Source: RGIG3994 sp045589735
GTDB lineage: Bacteria; Bacillota; Clostridia; Oscillospirales; CAG-272
Reading direction: 5' to 3'
Length of the DNA stretch: 13,489 bases
Assembly: GCA_045589735.1 (NCBI GenBank)
Contig: JAZNPQ010000141.1
Location: 1-13,489 of the forward strand
Part shown: positions 1 through 6,470 of the stretch, piece after piece
Layout of the letters: every line of letters begins with the position of its first letter
How positions within the stretch are numbered: the first letter of the stretch is position 1
The notes under the pieces: model-generated
Databases searched by the model: none
Told to the model about the DNA's origin: nothing
What the model saw: only the letters and a program-made list of their open reading frames with translations
Translations under genes and position numbers: made by a program

Positions 1-627
1 GATCAGATCGATGCGGTATTCGAGGATATCCGTCCCGATGCCGTAAAAATAGGAATGGTCAGCTCGGCAGAGCTTATAAAGGTGATTGCCGAAAGACTTG
101 CCTATTACAAAGCGGAGAACATTGTAGTCGATCCCGTGATGGTCGCAACAAGCGGCTCAAAGCTGATGAAAACCGATGCTGTATCGGTGCTGACAAGAGA
201 GCTTCTTCCTCTCGCTACTCTTGTTACACCCAATATCCCCGAAGCAGAAGTTTTGTCAGGAATGAGCGTTCAAACCAAGGAAGATATGGAACGTGTTGCG
301 AAAGTCATCGGCGATACCTACGGATGCGCCGTTCTACTCAAGGGCGGTCATAGCATCAACGATGCCAACGATCTTTTGTACGCAAACGGCAGCTACAAAT
401 GGTTCTGCGGTAAGCGTATTGACAATCCCAATACACACGGCACGGGCTGTACGCTCTCGTCAGCCATTGCATCCAACCTTGCCAAGGGATATGACCTTGA
501 AACATCAGTACAGAGAGCCAAGGATTATATCTCGGGCGCACTTGCGGCAATGCTTGACATCGGGCAAGGTTCTGGACCTATGAACCACGCTTTTGATCTG
601 AACGGAAAATATGCGGAGGAAAACTGA
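1..627 (+). CDS. thiD: Hydroxymethylpyrimidine (phosphate) kinase ThiD, 5' end missing
   Basis: This ribokinase-fold enzyme phosphorylates 4-amino-5-hydroxymethyl-2-methylpyrimidine and then its monophosphate, supplying the pyrimidine half of thiamine. The frame is open from base 1 (DQIDAVFEDIRPDAVKIGMV), so the ATG at 55 is internal; 208 codons are present and roughly 55-60 N-terminal residues are missing compared with the usual ~265. Visible motifs in order are VDPVMVATSG, the TPNIPEAEVLSG segment, VLLKGGH, and the anion-hole motif NTHGTGCTLSSA with its catalytic Cys. The stop lies one base before the tenA ATG, and the tenA ribosome binding site is inside the thiD end, so the two are one transcript. 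No TPP riboswitch can be seen because the upstream side is cut. The family call is firm; PdxK-type side activity cannot be excluded. Confidence 0.95.
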   Translation, partial: DQIDAVFEDIRPDAVKIGMVSSAELIKVIAERLAYYKAENIVVDPVMVATSGSKLMKTDAVSVLTRELLPLATLVTPNIPEAEVLSGMSVQTKEDMERVAKVIGDTYGCAVLLKGGHSINDANDLLYANGSYKWFCGKRIDNPNTHGTGCTLSSAIASNLAKGYDLETSVQRAKDYISGALAAMLDIGQGSGPMNHAFDLNGKYAEEN

Positions 628-628
628 A

Positions 629-1291
629 ATGAAGCTAATTGATAAAATGACAGCCGCAACTGCGGATATCTGGGCTGAATACAATAAGCACCCATTTGTA
701 AAAGGAATTGAGGACGGAACACTCGACCGTGAGAAATTCAGATATTACATCATACAGGACTATCTTTATCTGATCGAGTACACCAAGGTGTTCGGTATTG
801 GAATTGCCAAAGCCAAGAGCATTGAAACTACCAAGCTGTTTGCTTCCTACGTGCATCTTCTGACCGATGGCGAAATGGATATTCACAGAGGTTATATGGG
901 CAGGTTCGGCGTTACCGAAGCTGAGCTTGCAGACACATCTCGTGCGCTCGACAACCTCTCCTATACCTCGTACATGCTCCGTGTAGCCTACGAAGAAGGA
1001 GAAGCAGAGGTATTGGCGGCAATCCTATCCTGTGCGTATAGCTATGAGGTCATCGCCCGTAATATCGTCAAGAATAATCCTAATTCCGTCAATCACGAAT
1101 TTTACGGAGATTGGATCAAGGGCTATGCAAGCGATGAGTACAGTAAAGAAAACGTCGTGCTTTTTGAAATGCTTGAAAAGCTGACCGAGCATTACACCGA
1201 CGAGCAGAAACAGCACATCGTGGATATCTACGTTGCATGCTCACGCTACGAGCTTGCCTTTTGGGAGCTTGCGTGGAATATGAGTAAGTAA
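629..1291 (+). CDS. tenA: Thiaminase II / aminopyrimidine aminohydrolase TenA
   Basis: TenA hydrolyses degraded or intact thiamine to release hydroxymethylpyrimidine, which ThiD can reuse. The 220-residue protein is all-helical and full length. Residues expected from Bacillus subtilis TenA are present at nearly the same numbers: Asp44 (IIQDY), Tyr112, the nucleophile Cys135 (LSCAYSYE), and the C-terminal YELAFWELAW segment with the catalytic Glu at about 208. The Cys places it in the TenA_C class. The start chosen is the ATG at 629, preceded by GCGGAGGA at 613-620. An in-frame ATG at 611 sits on top of that site and would overlap thiD, so it is less likely. The gene lies between thiD and thiN in a salvage cluster. 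I see no defects. Confidence 0.95.
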   Translation: MKLIDKMTAATADIWAEYNKHPFVKGIEDGTLDREKFRYYIIQDYLYLIEYTKVFGIGIAKAKSIETTKLFASYVHLLTDGEMDIHRGYMGRFGVTEAELADTSRALDNLSYTSYMLRVAYEEGEAEVLAAILSCAYSYEVIARNIVKNNPNSVNHEFYGDWIKGYASDEYSKENVVLFEMLEKLTEHYTDEQKQHIVDIYVACSRYELAFWELAWNMSK

Positions 1292-1294
1292 GAT

Positions 1295-1918
1295 ATGAAA
1301 AGGTGTGTAATTGTAGGCGGTGCGGATATATCCAATCATGACAGGATCAACAGCATCATAACGAACGAAGATTATGTTATCTTCTGCGATAGCGGTTTGA
1401 AGCATATGGAGAACCTCGCCGTAAAGCCGAGCCTTATCGTTGGCGACTTTGACTCACATGAAAATCCTCAACTTGACGTTGAAACCATCGTTCTGCCTTG
1501 TGAAAAGGATGATACCGACACCGTGTTTGCCGTGAAGGAAGCGATCAAGCGAGGATATACGGATTTTCTTCTGATAGGCGTTATAGGAGCAAGACTTGAT
1601 CATACGCTCGGAAACGTATATATCCTTGAATACTTGGACGAGCTTGGACTCAAAGGCAAGATCATTGACGACTATTCAGAAATGGAGCTTGTATCCCGTG
1701 AGCCTGCCTATATTGAGGATTCCTATGCCTTCTTTTCGCTAATCAATATTACAGGCATAGCAAAAGGCATCACGATAGAAAACGCCAAATATCCGTTGAA
1801 CGATGCGGAGATCACCTGCGGATACCAATACGGTGTCAGCAACGAGGTCATATCAGGACACACGGCAAAGGTGTATGTCAAAGAAGGAAAATTGCTCTTG
1901 ATCAAGGATTACAAATGA
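1295..1918 (+). CDS. thiN: Thiamine diphosphokinase (thiamine pyrophosphokinase)
   Basis: This enzyme transfers pyrophosphate from ATP to thiamine, giving the cofactor thiamine diphosphate, so it completes salvage in one step. The protein is 207 residues, usual for bacterial ThiN. Motifs are VGGADIS near residue 7, CDSG at 31-34, VGDFDS at 49-54 (metal binding), KDDTDT at 71-76, and GARLDHTLGN at 98-107; a C-terminal beta domain contains CGYQYGVSNE. The start is three bases after the tenA stop with only a weak purine stretch before it, so translation is probably coupled to tenA. Symbol thiN follows the B. subtilis usage. Confidence 0.93.
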   Translation: MKRCVIVGGADISNHDRINSIITNEDYVIFCDSGLKHMENLAVKPSLIVGDFDSHENPQLDVETIVLPCEKDDTDTVFAVKEAIKRGYTDFLLIGVIGARLDHTLGNVYILEYLDELGLKGKIIDDYSEMELVSREPAYIEDSYAFFSLINITGIAKGITIENAKYPLNDAEITCGYQYGVSNEVISGHTAKVYVKEGKLLLIKDYK

Positions 1919-1923
1919 AAGCA

Positions 1924-1950
1924 GGGCTGACGAAATCAATCTGTCAGTCC
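1924..1950 (+). other. Hairpin after the thiN stop
   Basis: GGGCTGAC (1924-1931) pairs with GTCAGTCC (1943-1950) around an 11-base loop, with one G-U pair. No T-run follows, so it is not a classical terminator. It sits a few bases after the thiN stop and may protect the 3' end of the mRNA or help the terminator just downstream. Confidence 0.4.
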
Positions 1951-1968
1951 TCACAAATCCGGCTTCAC

Positions 1969-2012
1969 AAAAAAAAACGCCACCTTAGACTTTCAACTAA
2001 GATGGCGTTTTC
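1969..2012 (-). terminator. Bidirectional intrinsic terminator between thiN and ssrA
   Basis: Arms at 1976-1988 and 1997-2009 form a 13-bp stem with an 8-base loop. Read on the minus strand, the single non-Watson-Crick position is a U-G wobble and the hairpin runs into nine T residues, so it is a strong terminator for ssrA. Read on the plus strand, the same position is a C-A mismatch and the T tail is only four bases, so it is a weaker terminator for the thi operon. Confidence 0.85.
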
Positions 2013-2026
2013 TGTTCGTATCAGAG

Positions 2027-2039
2027 CGAAACCTTTACG
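2027..2039 (-). repeat. 13-base copy of the tmRNA 5' end, downstream of its 3' end
   Basis: The minus-strand sequence CGTAAAGGTTTCG here is identical to 2461-2473 inside the tmRNA acceptor/T-like region, in the same orientation. Five G residues lie before both copies; here they are separated from the repeat by CTTCGC. The copy sits 45 bases past the tmRNA CCA end and before the terminator, so it is probably present in the precursor RNA. Confidence 0.75.
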
Positions 2040-2083
2040 GCGAAGCCCCCGCTAAAGAAGTAAGTGTTCGTCCAATACACGTT

Positions 2084-2478
2084 TGGTGGAGGCGAGGGGA
2101 GTCGAACCCCTGTCCGAAAACATCTTGATATGACTTTCTCCGGGTGCATTACGTCTTTCTTGTTTCCCCTTCGGGTATCCGACGCACAGGACACTCCGTC
2201 AGGTAGCCTTTTATTTCATGGTCGGTACAAATGCAAACTCCCGACTCACGTTCACCGCTTCATCACGCCCGAGCCGAAGCCGCGATACTCTTCGGGCGGA
2301 CGGGCGGTCCCGCAGGACCGCAGCACCACTTAATTATTAACCGAAACGGTTAACAATTAAGCAGCCATTGCAACTGTATTGTTGTCGTTTATTTTTTAAG
2401 TTTGGACAGTTTTACGAGATTACCCGGCTCGACCCGCTTATCATACCTCAACATCCCCGTCGAAACCTTTACGCCCCC
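2084..2478 (-). ncRNA. ssrA: Transfer-messenger RNA (tmRNA)
   Basis: This RNA rescues ribosomes stalled on broken mRNAs, acting first as alanyl-tRNA and then as template for a degradation tag; SmpB, encoded just upstream on this strand, is its partner. The minus strand begins GGGGGCGTAAAGGTTTCGAC and ends with a T-arm AGGGGTTCGACTCCCCT followed by CGCCTCCACCA, so the 5' and 3' ends pair as a tRNA-like acceptor and CCA is encoded. The length of 395 bases is normal. Inside, the tag stop codon sits in a long helix (2330-2343 with 2347-2360, closed by a three-base loop), matching tmRNA helix H5. A further hairpin (2304-2310 with 2315-2321) belongs to the pseudoknot region. The terminator at 1969-2012 follows. 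No strong promoter is visible right upstream. Confidence 0.97.
2357..2386 (-). other. tmRNA proteolysis-tag reading frame
   Basis: The minus-strand frame reads GAC AAC AAT ACA GTT GCA ATG GCT GCT TAA, giving DNNTVAMAA after the tRNA-borne Ala. I place the resume codon at GAC because UAAAC before it aligns with UAGUC before the E. coli resume codon. Starting one codon earlier would add Asn (AAC at 2387-2389). The hydrophobic end with a final Ala-Ala fits a ClpXP-type degron. Confidence 0.7.
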
Positions 2479-2618
2479 ATATATTAAACCTTCGATAAAT
2501 TCCGCAATATTTCGTTGCTCCGCGTCTCATTCCTCGACTATCGTCAGATAGCCTTCGTAAATCGCCTTTCGGTGCGCCTCATCTTGCGAAATTTCTCTCG
2601 GTTTATTTTTGAGCTTGT
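2479..2618. other. Intergenic stretch between hairpin array and ssrA
   Basis: This is the leader side of ssrA. On the minus strand TTTAATATAT lies directly before the tmRNA 5' end, with TTGCGG 13-17 bases further up, but no pair with good spacing and match was found. A short hairpin CTATC-TGAC-GATAG lies near 2540-2555. I see no supported gene. The mature tmRNA 5' end is normally cut by RNase P, so transcription may begin upstream, possibly at the smpB promoter. Confidence 0.4.
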
Positions 2619-2688
2619 GTTTTGCGACGCAAAACGTGAAATATTGCGCTCCGCGCAATTGTGAAATCCCGCACTTTCGCGCAGGGTT
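2619..2688 (-). repeat. Three-hairpin array with ATTTCAC spacers
   Basis: Read on the minus strand, directly after the nitroreductase TGA, three hairpins follow: CCCTGCGC/GTGCGGG with a GAAA loop (2668-2686), ATTGCGC-GGA-GCGCAAT (2643-2659, perfect), and GTTTTGC-GTC-GCAAAAC (2619-2635, perfect). The stems are unrelated in sequence, but both spacers are exactly ATTTCAC (2661-2667 and 2636-2642). The first hairpin contains a G-U pair only on the minus strand, which fits an RNA made in that direction. No T-run follows the last hairpin, so it is not a simple terminator. Confidence 0.75.
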
Positions 2689-3591
2689 TCATTTTTTGAT
2701 CTTTATATCGCAGTTTTCATACGTTGTATTTTCAAACGAGCAATTCTTAAAGCTTGCGCCGTCAAACACGACGTTTTCAAACGTACAATCGTTCATTTCC
2801 ACACAACCGAACGACGAGCCTTCCATTGTAAGTCCGCCATAGCTGCATTTTTTCATATTTACATCCGAATACGAGGTGCCCGAAAGGTTTATATTATTAA
2901 ACTTTGAGTTTGAAAGATTTACGTCATCAAACTCAGCATCTCCGAAATTGGCGCTTTTGACCTTGAGTCCCTTCATTCCGACGTTTTCAAATACCGCATT
3001 CGGCTGTTTTACGTTCTTTACCTCATACTGTCTGTATACAGTTTCGGTTTCGCGATAGCTTCCCTTCTCTGCGTCGCCTACAAAAGTCACCGCGTTCTCA
3101 ATGGGGTTTCTCGCTCTCGGCGGCAGAATATTTGCAGGCTCGCCGACGGGAACCATCGCTATCGGCTTATGTCCGTCCTTTATACCGACGATCTCTTTAC
3201 ATTTTTCCTTATCAAACGCTCCCATAAAGCATCCGCCAAGACCCATATCCGCAGCGCAAAGGAGTATATTTTCAATGGCTGCGGCGGTATCCTGAACAGC
3301 GAAGAGATTTTCACCGATATCACCGAATCTTTCGCATATTTTTTCTGCGGCTGTGCAGACCACGAAGATAACGGGCGCTGTCGTTGCCCAAGTGGCAACA
3401 GTCTTTTCCTCGGCAAGCTTTTCCTTTACCGCGGCATCGGTAACCACGTAGAAGTGCCACGACTGCATATTACACGCATTTGGCGCGGAAATTGCCGCAT
3501 CTATCAGCTTCATTATCTCATCAGCCGACACGGGACGGCTTGTGAACTGTCTTATGCTTCGTCTCGCCTTTATAACGTCGAAAAATTCCAT
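2689..3591 (-). CDS. Nitroreductase fused to a C-terminal pentapeptide-repeat domain
   Basis: Residues 1 to about 170 form a nitroreductase-family flavoprotein: RRSIRQF (10-16) for FMN phosphate binding, SAPNACNMQSWHF (35-47), the helix DTAAAIENILLCAADMGLGG (101-120), and MVPVGEPA (146-153). Such enzymes use FMN and NAD(P)H to reduce nitro or quinone compounds; the substrate is unknown. After a linker, residues 200-298 are strict pentapeptide repeats: aromatic residues fall every ten positions (F201, F221, F231, Y241, Y251, F261, F271, F281, Y291), with L/M/F/I at the alternate fives (M206, F216, L226, L236, M246, M256, M266, F276, F286, I296). This predicts about five coils of right-handed quadrilateral beta-helix. 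The ATG overlaps the smpB stop by one base, and AAGGAGGT lies inside the smpB end, so the two are translationally coupled. Domain calls are confident; the joint role is not known to me. Confidence 0.9.
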   Translation of the reverse strand: MEFFDVIKARRSIRQFTSRPVSADEIMKLIDAAISAPNACNMQSWHFYVVTDAAVKEKLAEEKTVATWATTAPVIFVVCTAAEKICERFGDIGENLFAVQDTAAAIENILLCAADMGLGGCFMGAFDKEKCKEIVGIKDGHKPIAMVPVGEPANILPPRARNPIENAVTFVGDAEKGSYRETETVYRQYEVKNVKQPNAVFENVGMKGLKVKSANFGDAEFDDVNLSNSKFNNINLSGTSYSDVNMKKCSYGGLTMEGSSFGCVEMNDCTFENVVFDGASFKNCSFENTTYENCDIKIKK

Positions 3592-4058
3592 CAGTCGTAC
3601 CTCCTTGATTTATCGTATCTTTCCATTTCTCTGTTTGCTTCTTTTCTCGCGTCGGTATCGCGCTTATCGTAAAGCTTTTTACCCCTGCAAAGTCCGACCT
3701 GAACCTTGATACGTGATCCCGAAAAATAAAGTGACAGCGGTATCAGCGAATATCCCTTTTGCGCGACGAGACCGTGGAGCTTCATTATCTCTCGCTTATG
3801 CATAAGCAGCTTTCGGTCGCGAAGCGGCTCTCTGTTGAATATATTTCCCTTTTCATAAGGGCTTATATGCATACCGACCACAAATATCTCGCCGTCCTTG
3901 ACCGAGCAATATGAATCCTTTAAGTTGACTTGTCCTGCTCGTATGCTTTTTATCTCTGTGCCGAAAAGAGATATTCCGGCTTCATAGGTATCTTCGATAA
4001 AATAATCGTGATAGGCTTTTCTGTTAGACGTGACCTGTTTTCCCGTTTGTTTAGCCAT
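3591..4058 (-). CDS. smpB: SsrA-binding protein SmpB
   Basis: SmpB binds the tRNA-like domain of tmRNA and places it in the A site of stalled ribosomes. The 155-residue protein is full length. It shows the OB-fold signatures FGTEIKSIRAGQVNLKDSY (32-50) and HISPYEKGN, and the basic tail RGKKLYDKRDTDARKEANR (125-143), which enters the empty mRNA channel. The ATG at 4058 follows AAAGGAGA at good spacing, and a consensus promoter lies just upstream. The order smpB then ssrA is common in Firmicutes. Here a nitroreductase gene and a hairpin array lie between them, and the smpB stop overlaps the nitroreductase start. Confidence 0.97.
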   Translation of the reverse strand: MAKQTGKQVTSNRKAYHDYFIEDTYEAGISLFGTEIKSIRAGQVNLKDSYCSVKDGEIFVVGMHISPYEKGNIFNREPLRDRKLLMHKREIMKLHGLVAQKGYSLIPLSLYFSGSRIKVQVGLCRGKKLYDKRDTDARKEANREMERYDKSRRYD

Positions 4059-4091
4059 ATTATCTCCTTTCTAAAAATAAACTGCCCGTAT

Positions 4092-4120
4092 ATTATACAA
4101 CATTTCTCTGTCGAAATCAA
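4092..4120 (-). promoter_or_regulatory. Sigma-A promoter for smpB
   Basis: On the minus strand TTGATT (4115-4120) and a perfect TATAAT (4092-4097) are separated by exactly 17 bases. Transcription should start near 4085, about 27 bases before the smpB ATG. It faces away from the marR promoter. Confidence 0.85.
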
Positions 4121-4158
4121 GAGTTTTTTGAAAGTAGAACAAAAACCTTTTTACTTTT

Positions 4159-4188
4159 TTGTTAACAATAAAAAATCCTATTGACAAT
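4159..4188. promoter_or_regulatory. Possible operator palindromes at the marR promoter
   Basis: TTGTTAACAA (4159-4168) is a perfect 10-bp palindrome between the two divergent promoters, and ATTGACAAT (4180-4188) is a smaller palindrome over the marR -35 box. Another, TACA-TTTT-TGTA, lies at 4221-4232 just after the start site. Any of these could bind the MarR protein encoded next door, but AT-rich sequence gives such palindromes easily, so this is a weak inference. Confidence 0.3.
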
Positions 4189-4209
4189 ATGCCCCGTTCG
4201 AGTTATAAT
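4181..4209 (+). promoter_or_regulatory. Consensus sigma-A promoter for the marR-ABC operon
   Basis: TTGACA (4181-4186) and TATAAT (4204-4209) both match consensus exactly, with a 17-base spacer. Transcription should begin near 4216. Such a strong promoter beside a MarR gene suggests it is held down by a repressor. Confidence 0.9.
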
Positions 4210-4266
4210 GTTTGACGTCGTACATTTTTGTATGTGCAAAAGAATAACAGAAACGGAGAAAAGATC

Positions 4267-4713
4267 TTGAAATTTTACGGAATAGGTCACGAGGTCCGAA
4301 CTCTATATAATTCGTTGCGCCGATTTATCGACAATTCACCGGTCAAGCGCCGGGTGGACGATATTACAGGCACAAACGCGCGAATTATCGGGTTCCTTGC
4401 CGACCGTGCCGACCGCGACATATATCAGCGTGACATTGAAAAAGAATTCGCCATAACACGTTCTACCGCATCAAAGGTGCTGATGTTGATGGAGAAAAAG
4501 GGACTTATTGAACGTCTTGCCGTTGAGCACGACGCACGTCTCAAAAAGATCGTTATGACCGAAAAATCTAAAGAGCTTGCCAAGATGATGTGTCTTGACC
4601 GACTTGAAACGGAGAAGATCCTCACGAAAGACTTTACCGCCGAAGAGATCGAACAGCTCAGGGGTTATATCGACAGAATGAAAAAGAATCTGGCATCAGC
4701 CGAAAGGAGTTAA
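4267..4713 (+). CDS. MarR-family transcriptional regulator
   Basis: This is a small winged-helix DNA-binding protein, usually a dimer that represses its own operon and releases DNA on binding a ligand. With the chosen start it is 148 residues. The recognition region is YQRDIEKEFAITRSTASKVL (53-72), followed by EKKGLIER and a wing with DARLKK (89-94); flanking helices at both ends would form the dimer. I chose TTG at 4267 because GGAG lies eight bases before it. A TTG at 4228 in the same frame has no ribosome binding site and is only about 12 bases from the predicted transcription start. It is the first gene of the operon with two ABC exporter genes, the usual arrangement for a MarR-controlled drug exporter. 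The ligand is unknown. Confidence 0.9.
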   Translation: MKFYGIGHEVRTLYNSLRRFIDNSPVKRRVDDITGTNARIIGFLADRADRDIYQRDIEKEFAITRSTASKVLMLMEKKGLIERLAVEHDARLKKIVMTEKSKELAKMMCLDRLETEKILTKDFTAEEIEQLRGYIDRMKKNLASAERS

Positions 4714-4721
4714 GCAAAAAA

Positions 4722-6470
4722 ATGATCAAAAGAATGGCAAAAAGTATCAGAGAATTCAAAACGCCGTCCATTCTGACTCTGATATTTATCATTGCCGAGG
4801 TAATAATCGAAGTATTCATCCCATTTATCACGGCAAACCTTATAAACTACATACAAACGACCGAAGCACTTGAGATGCCCGTTATACTGAAGCACGGAAT
4901 ACTGCTGATTATTATGGCATTCGCCTCTCTGACGTGCGGCGGCGTTGCGGCATACACCTGTGCCAAGGCATCATCCGGCTTTGCAAGAAATCTGCGTCAG
5001 GACGTATTTGACCGCATACAGACCTTCTCGTTTGAAAATATCGATAAGTTTTCGTCGACCTCTCTCGTTACCCGTCTGACGACCGACGTACACAACGTGC
5101 AGATGTCCTATATGATGATAATCCGTCCAGCGATACGTGCTCCTCTTATGCTCATTTTCTGTATAGTAATGGCGGCTATTATGGGCGGTCTGCTTGCTAT
5201 GTCATTTGTGGTTCTCGTTCCTTTCCTTGCCATCGGTCTTTTCCTTGTCAGCCGCAAGGCAATGCCCGCATTCAGGGCGGTATTCCGCAAATACGATAAT
5301 CTCAACGAATCCATTGAGGAAAACGTACGCGGAATGCGTGTTGTAAAAGGCTTTTCGCGCGAAGATCATGAAAAGAAAAAATTCGGAATTGCCGCAGAGG
5401 ATATTTGCTCCGACTTCACTAAAGCTGAAAGAATTGTTGCTCTCAACTCTCCTCTCATGCAAATATGCGTTTACGCAAATATGGTCTTCGTTATGCTTGT
5501 CGGCTCAATGCTCGTAATAAACAGCGGCGGAACAACCGTCAACGTAGGTCATATGTCCGCTATGCTCACATACGGTATGCAGATACTTATGCAACTGATG
5601 ATGCTTTCTATGATATACGTTATGATAACGATGTCATCCGAGTCTCTCAAGCGTATATCTGAGGTCCTTACCGAGGAATCCGCGTTGACAAGCCCCGAAA
5701 ACTCTGTTATGAGCGTCAAGGACGGTTCCGTTGATTTCGAAAACGTAAGCTTCAAATATTCCGCAAAAGCCGAAAAGAATGCCCTGTCAAGCGTAAATCT
5801 TCACATTGATTCGGGTATGACTGTCGGTATTCTCGGAGGTACCGGTTCAAGTAAATCCACACTCGTTCAGCTCATTCCGCGTCTTTACGACGTAACAGAG
5901 GGTTCGCTCAAGGTCGGCGGTATCGATGTGCGTGAATACGACCTTGACACTCTCAGAGGAGAGGTCGCAATGGTGCTTCAGAAGAATCTTCTCTTCTCGG
6001 GGACAATAAAAGAAAATCTCCGTTGGGGTAATGAAAATGCCACCGACGAGGAAATAATAGAAGCGTGTAAGCTCGCTCAGGCTCACGATTTCGTTTCTTC
6101 CTTTCCCGAAGGCTACGACACGCATATTGAGCAGGGCGGTACTAACGTATCGGGCGGTCAGAAGCAGCGTCTCTGCATCGCACGCGCACTTTTAAAGAAG
6201 CCGAAGATACTGATACTTGACGACTCGACAAGTGCCGTTGATACCAAGACCGACGCTCTGATACGTAAGGGCTTCAAATCCTATATTCCCGAAACTACAA
6301 AAATAATCATAGCGCAGCGTATATCCTCGGTCGAGGATGCAGACCTTATTCTTATCATGGAAAACGGCTGTATCTCCGCAATGGGAACTCATTCCGAGCT
6401 TCTCTCCTCAAGCGATATATACAAAGAAATATACGATCAGCAAATAGGAGGAGGTGCGGACAATGAATAA
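4722..6470 (+). CDS. ABC exporter half-transporter, degenerate-site subunit
   Basis: The 582-residue protein has six membrane helices (about 15-45, 55-80, 130-155, 157-178, 245-268, 280-305) followed by an ATPase domain. The Walker A is GGTGSSKST (372-380), in which the usual Gly before Lys is Ser. The signature VSGGQ (476-480) is canonical. Walker B ends in Asp500, followed by Asp501 where the catalytic Glu should be (LDDSTSAVD), and the H-loop His is Gln532 (IAQRIS). Its own ATP site is therefore degenerate, as in heterodimeric exporters such as BmrCD, LmrCD and TM287/288. It starts nine bases after marR stops, with GGAG at the end of marR, and overlaps the next gene by eight bases. It probably exports drugs or other hydrophobic compounds with its neighbour; the substrate cannot be read from sequence. 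Confidence 0.93.
   Translation: MIKRMAKSIREFKTPSILTLIFIIAEVIIEVFIPFITANLINYIQTTEALEMPVILKHGILLIIMAFASLTCGGVAAYTCAKASSGFARNLRQDVFDRIQTFSFENIDKFSSTSLVTRLTTDVHNVQMSYMMIIRPAIRAPLMLIFCIVMAAIMGGLLAMSFVVLVPFLAIGLFLVSRKAMPAFRAVFRKYDNLNESIEENVRGMRVVKGFSREDHEKKKFGIAAEDICSDFTKAERIVALNSPLMQICVYANMVFVMLVGSMLVINSGGTTVNVGHMSAMLTYGMQILMQLMMLSMIYVMITMSSESLKRISEVLTEESALTSPENSVMSVKDGSVDFENVSFKYSAKAEKNALSSVNLHIDSGMTVGILGGTGSSKSTLVQLIPRLYDVTEGSLKVGGIDVREYDLDTLRGEVAMVLQKNLLFSGTIKENLRWGNENATDEEIIEACKLAQAHDFVSSFPEGYDTHIEQGGTNVSGGQKQRLCIARALLKKPKILILDDSTSAVDTKTDALIRKGFKSYIPETTKIIIAQRISSVEDADLILIMENGCISAMGTHSELLSSSDIYKEIYDQQIGGGADNE

Noticed and set aside
2064..2333. Plus-strand open frame of 89 codons including GGGEGSRTPVRK
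   Set aside because: It is antisense to the tmRNA gene; this peptide is a familiar false prediction from tRNA-like 3' ends.
2527..2688. In-frame open stretch of 53 codons after the nitroreductase TGA, ending in RKAIYEGYLTIVEE
   Set aside because: It runs through the hairpin array, has no ATG or ribosome binding site, and an open stretch of this length is not rare by chance. No selenocysteine-type signal is evident to justify TGA readthrough.
2619..2690. CRISPR-like repeat array
   Set aside because: The only constant part is a 7-base spacer, the variable parts are palindromes, and there are no cas genes.
4228..4266. TTG start that would add 13 residues to the MarR protein
   Set aside because: It lies about 12 bases after the predicted transcription start with no ribosome binding site, while TTG at 4267 has one.
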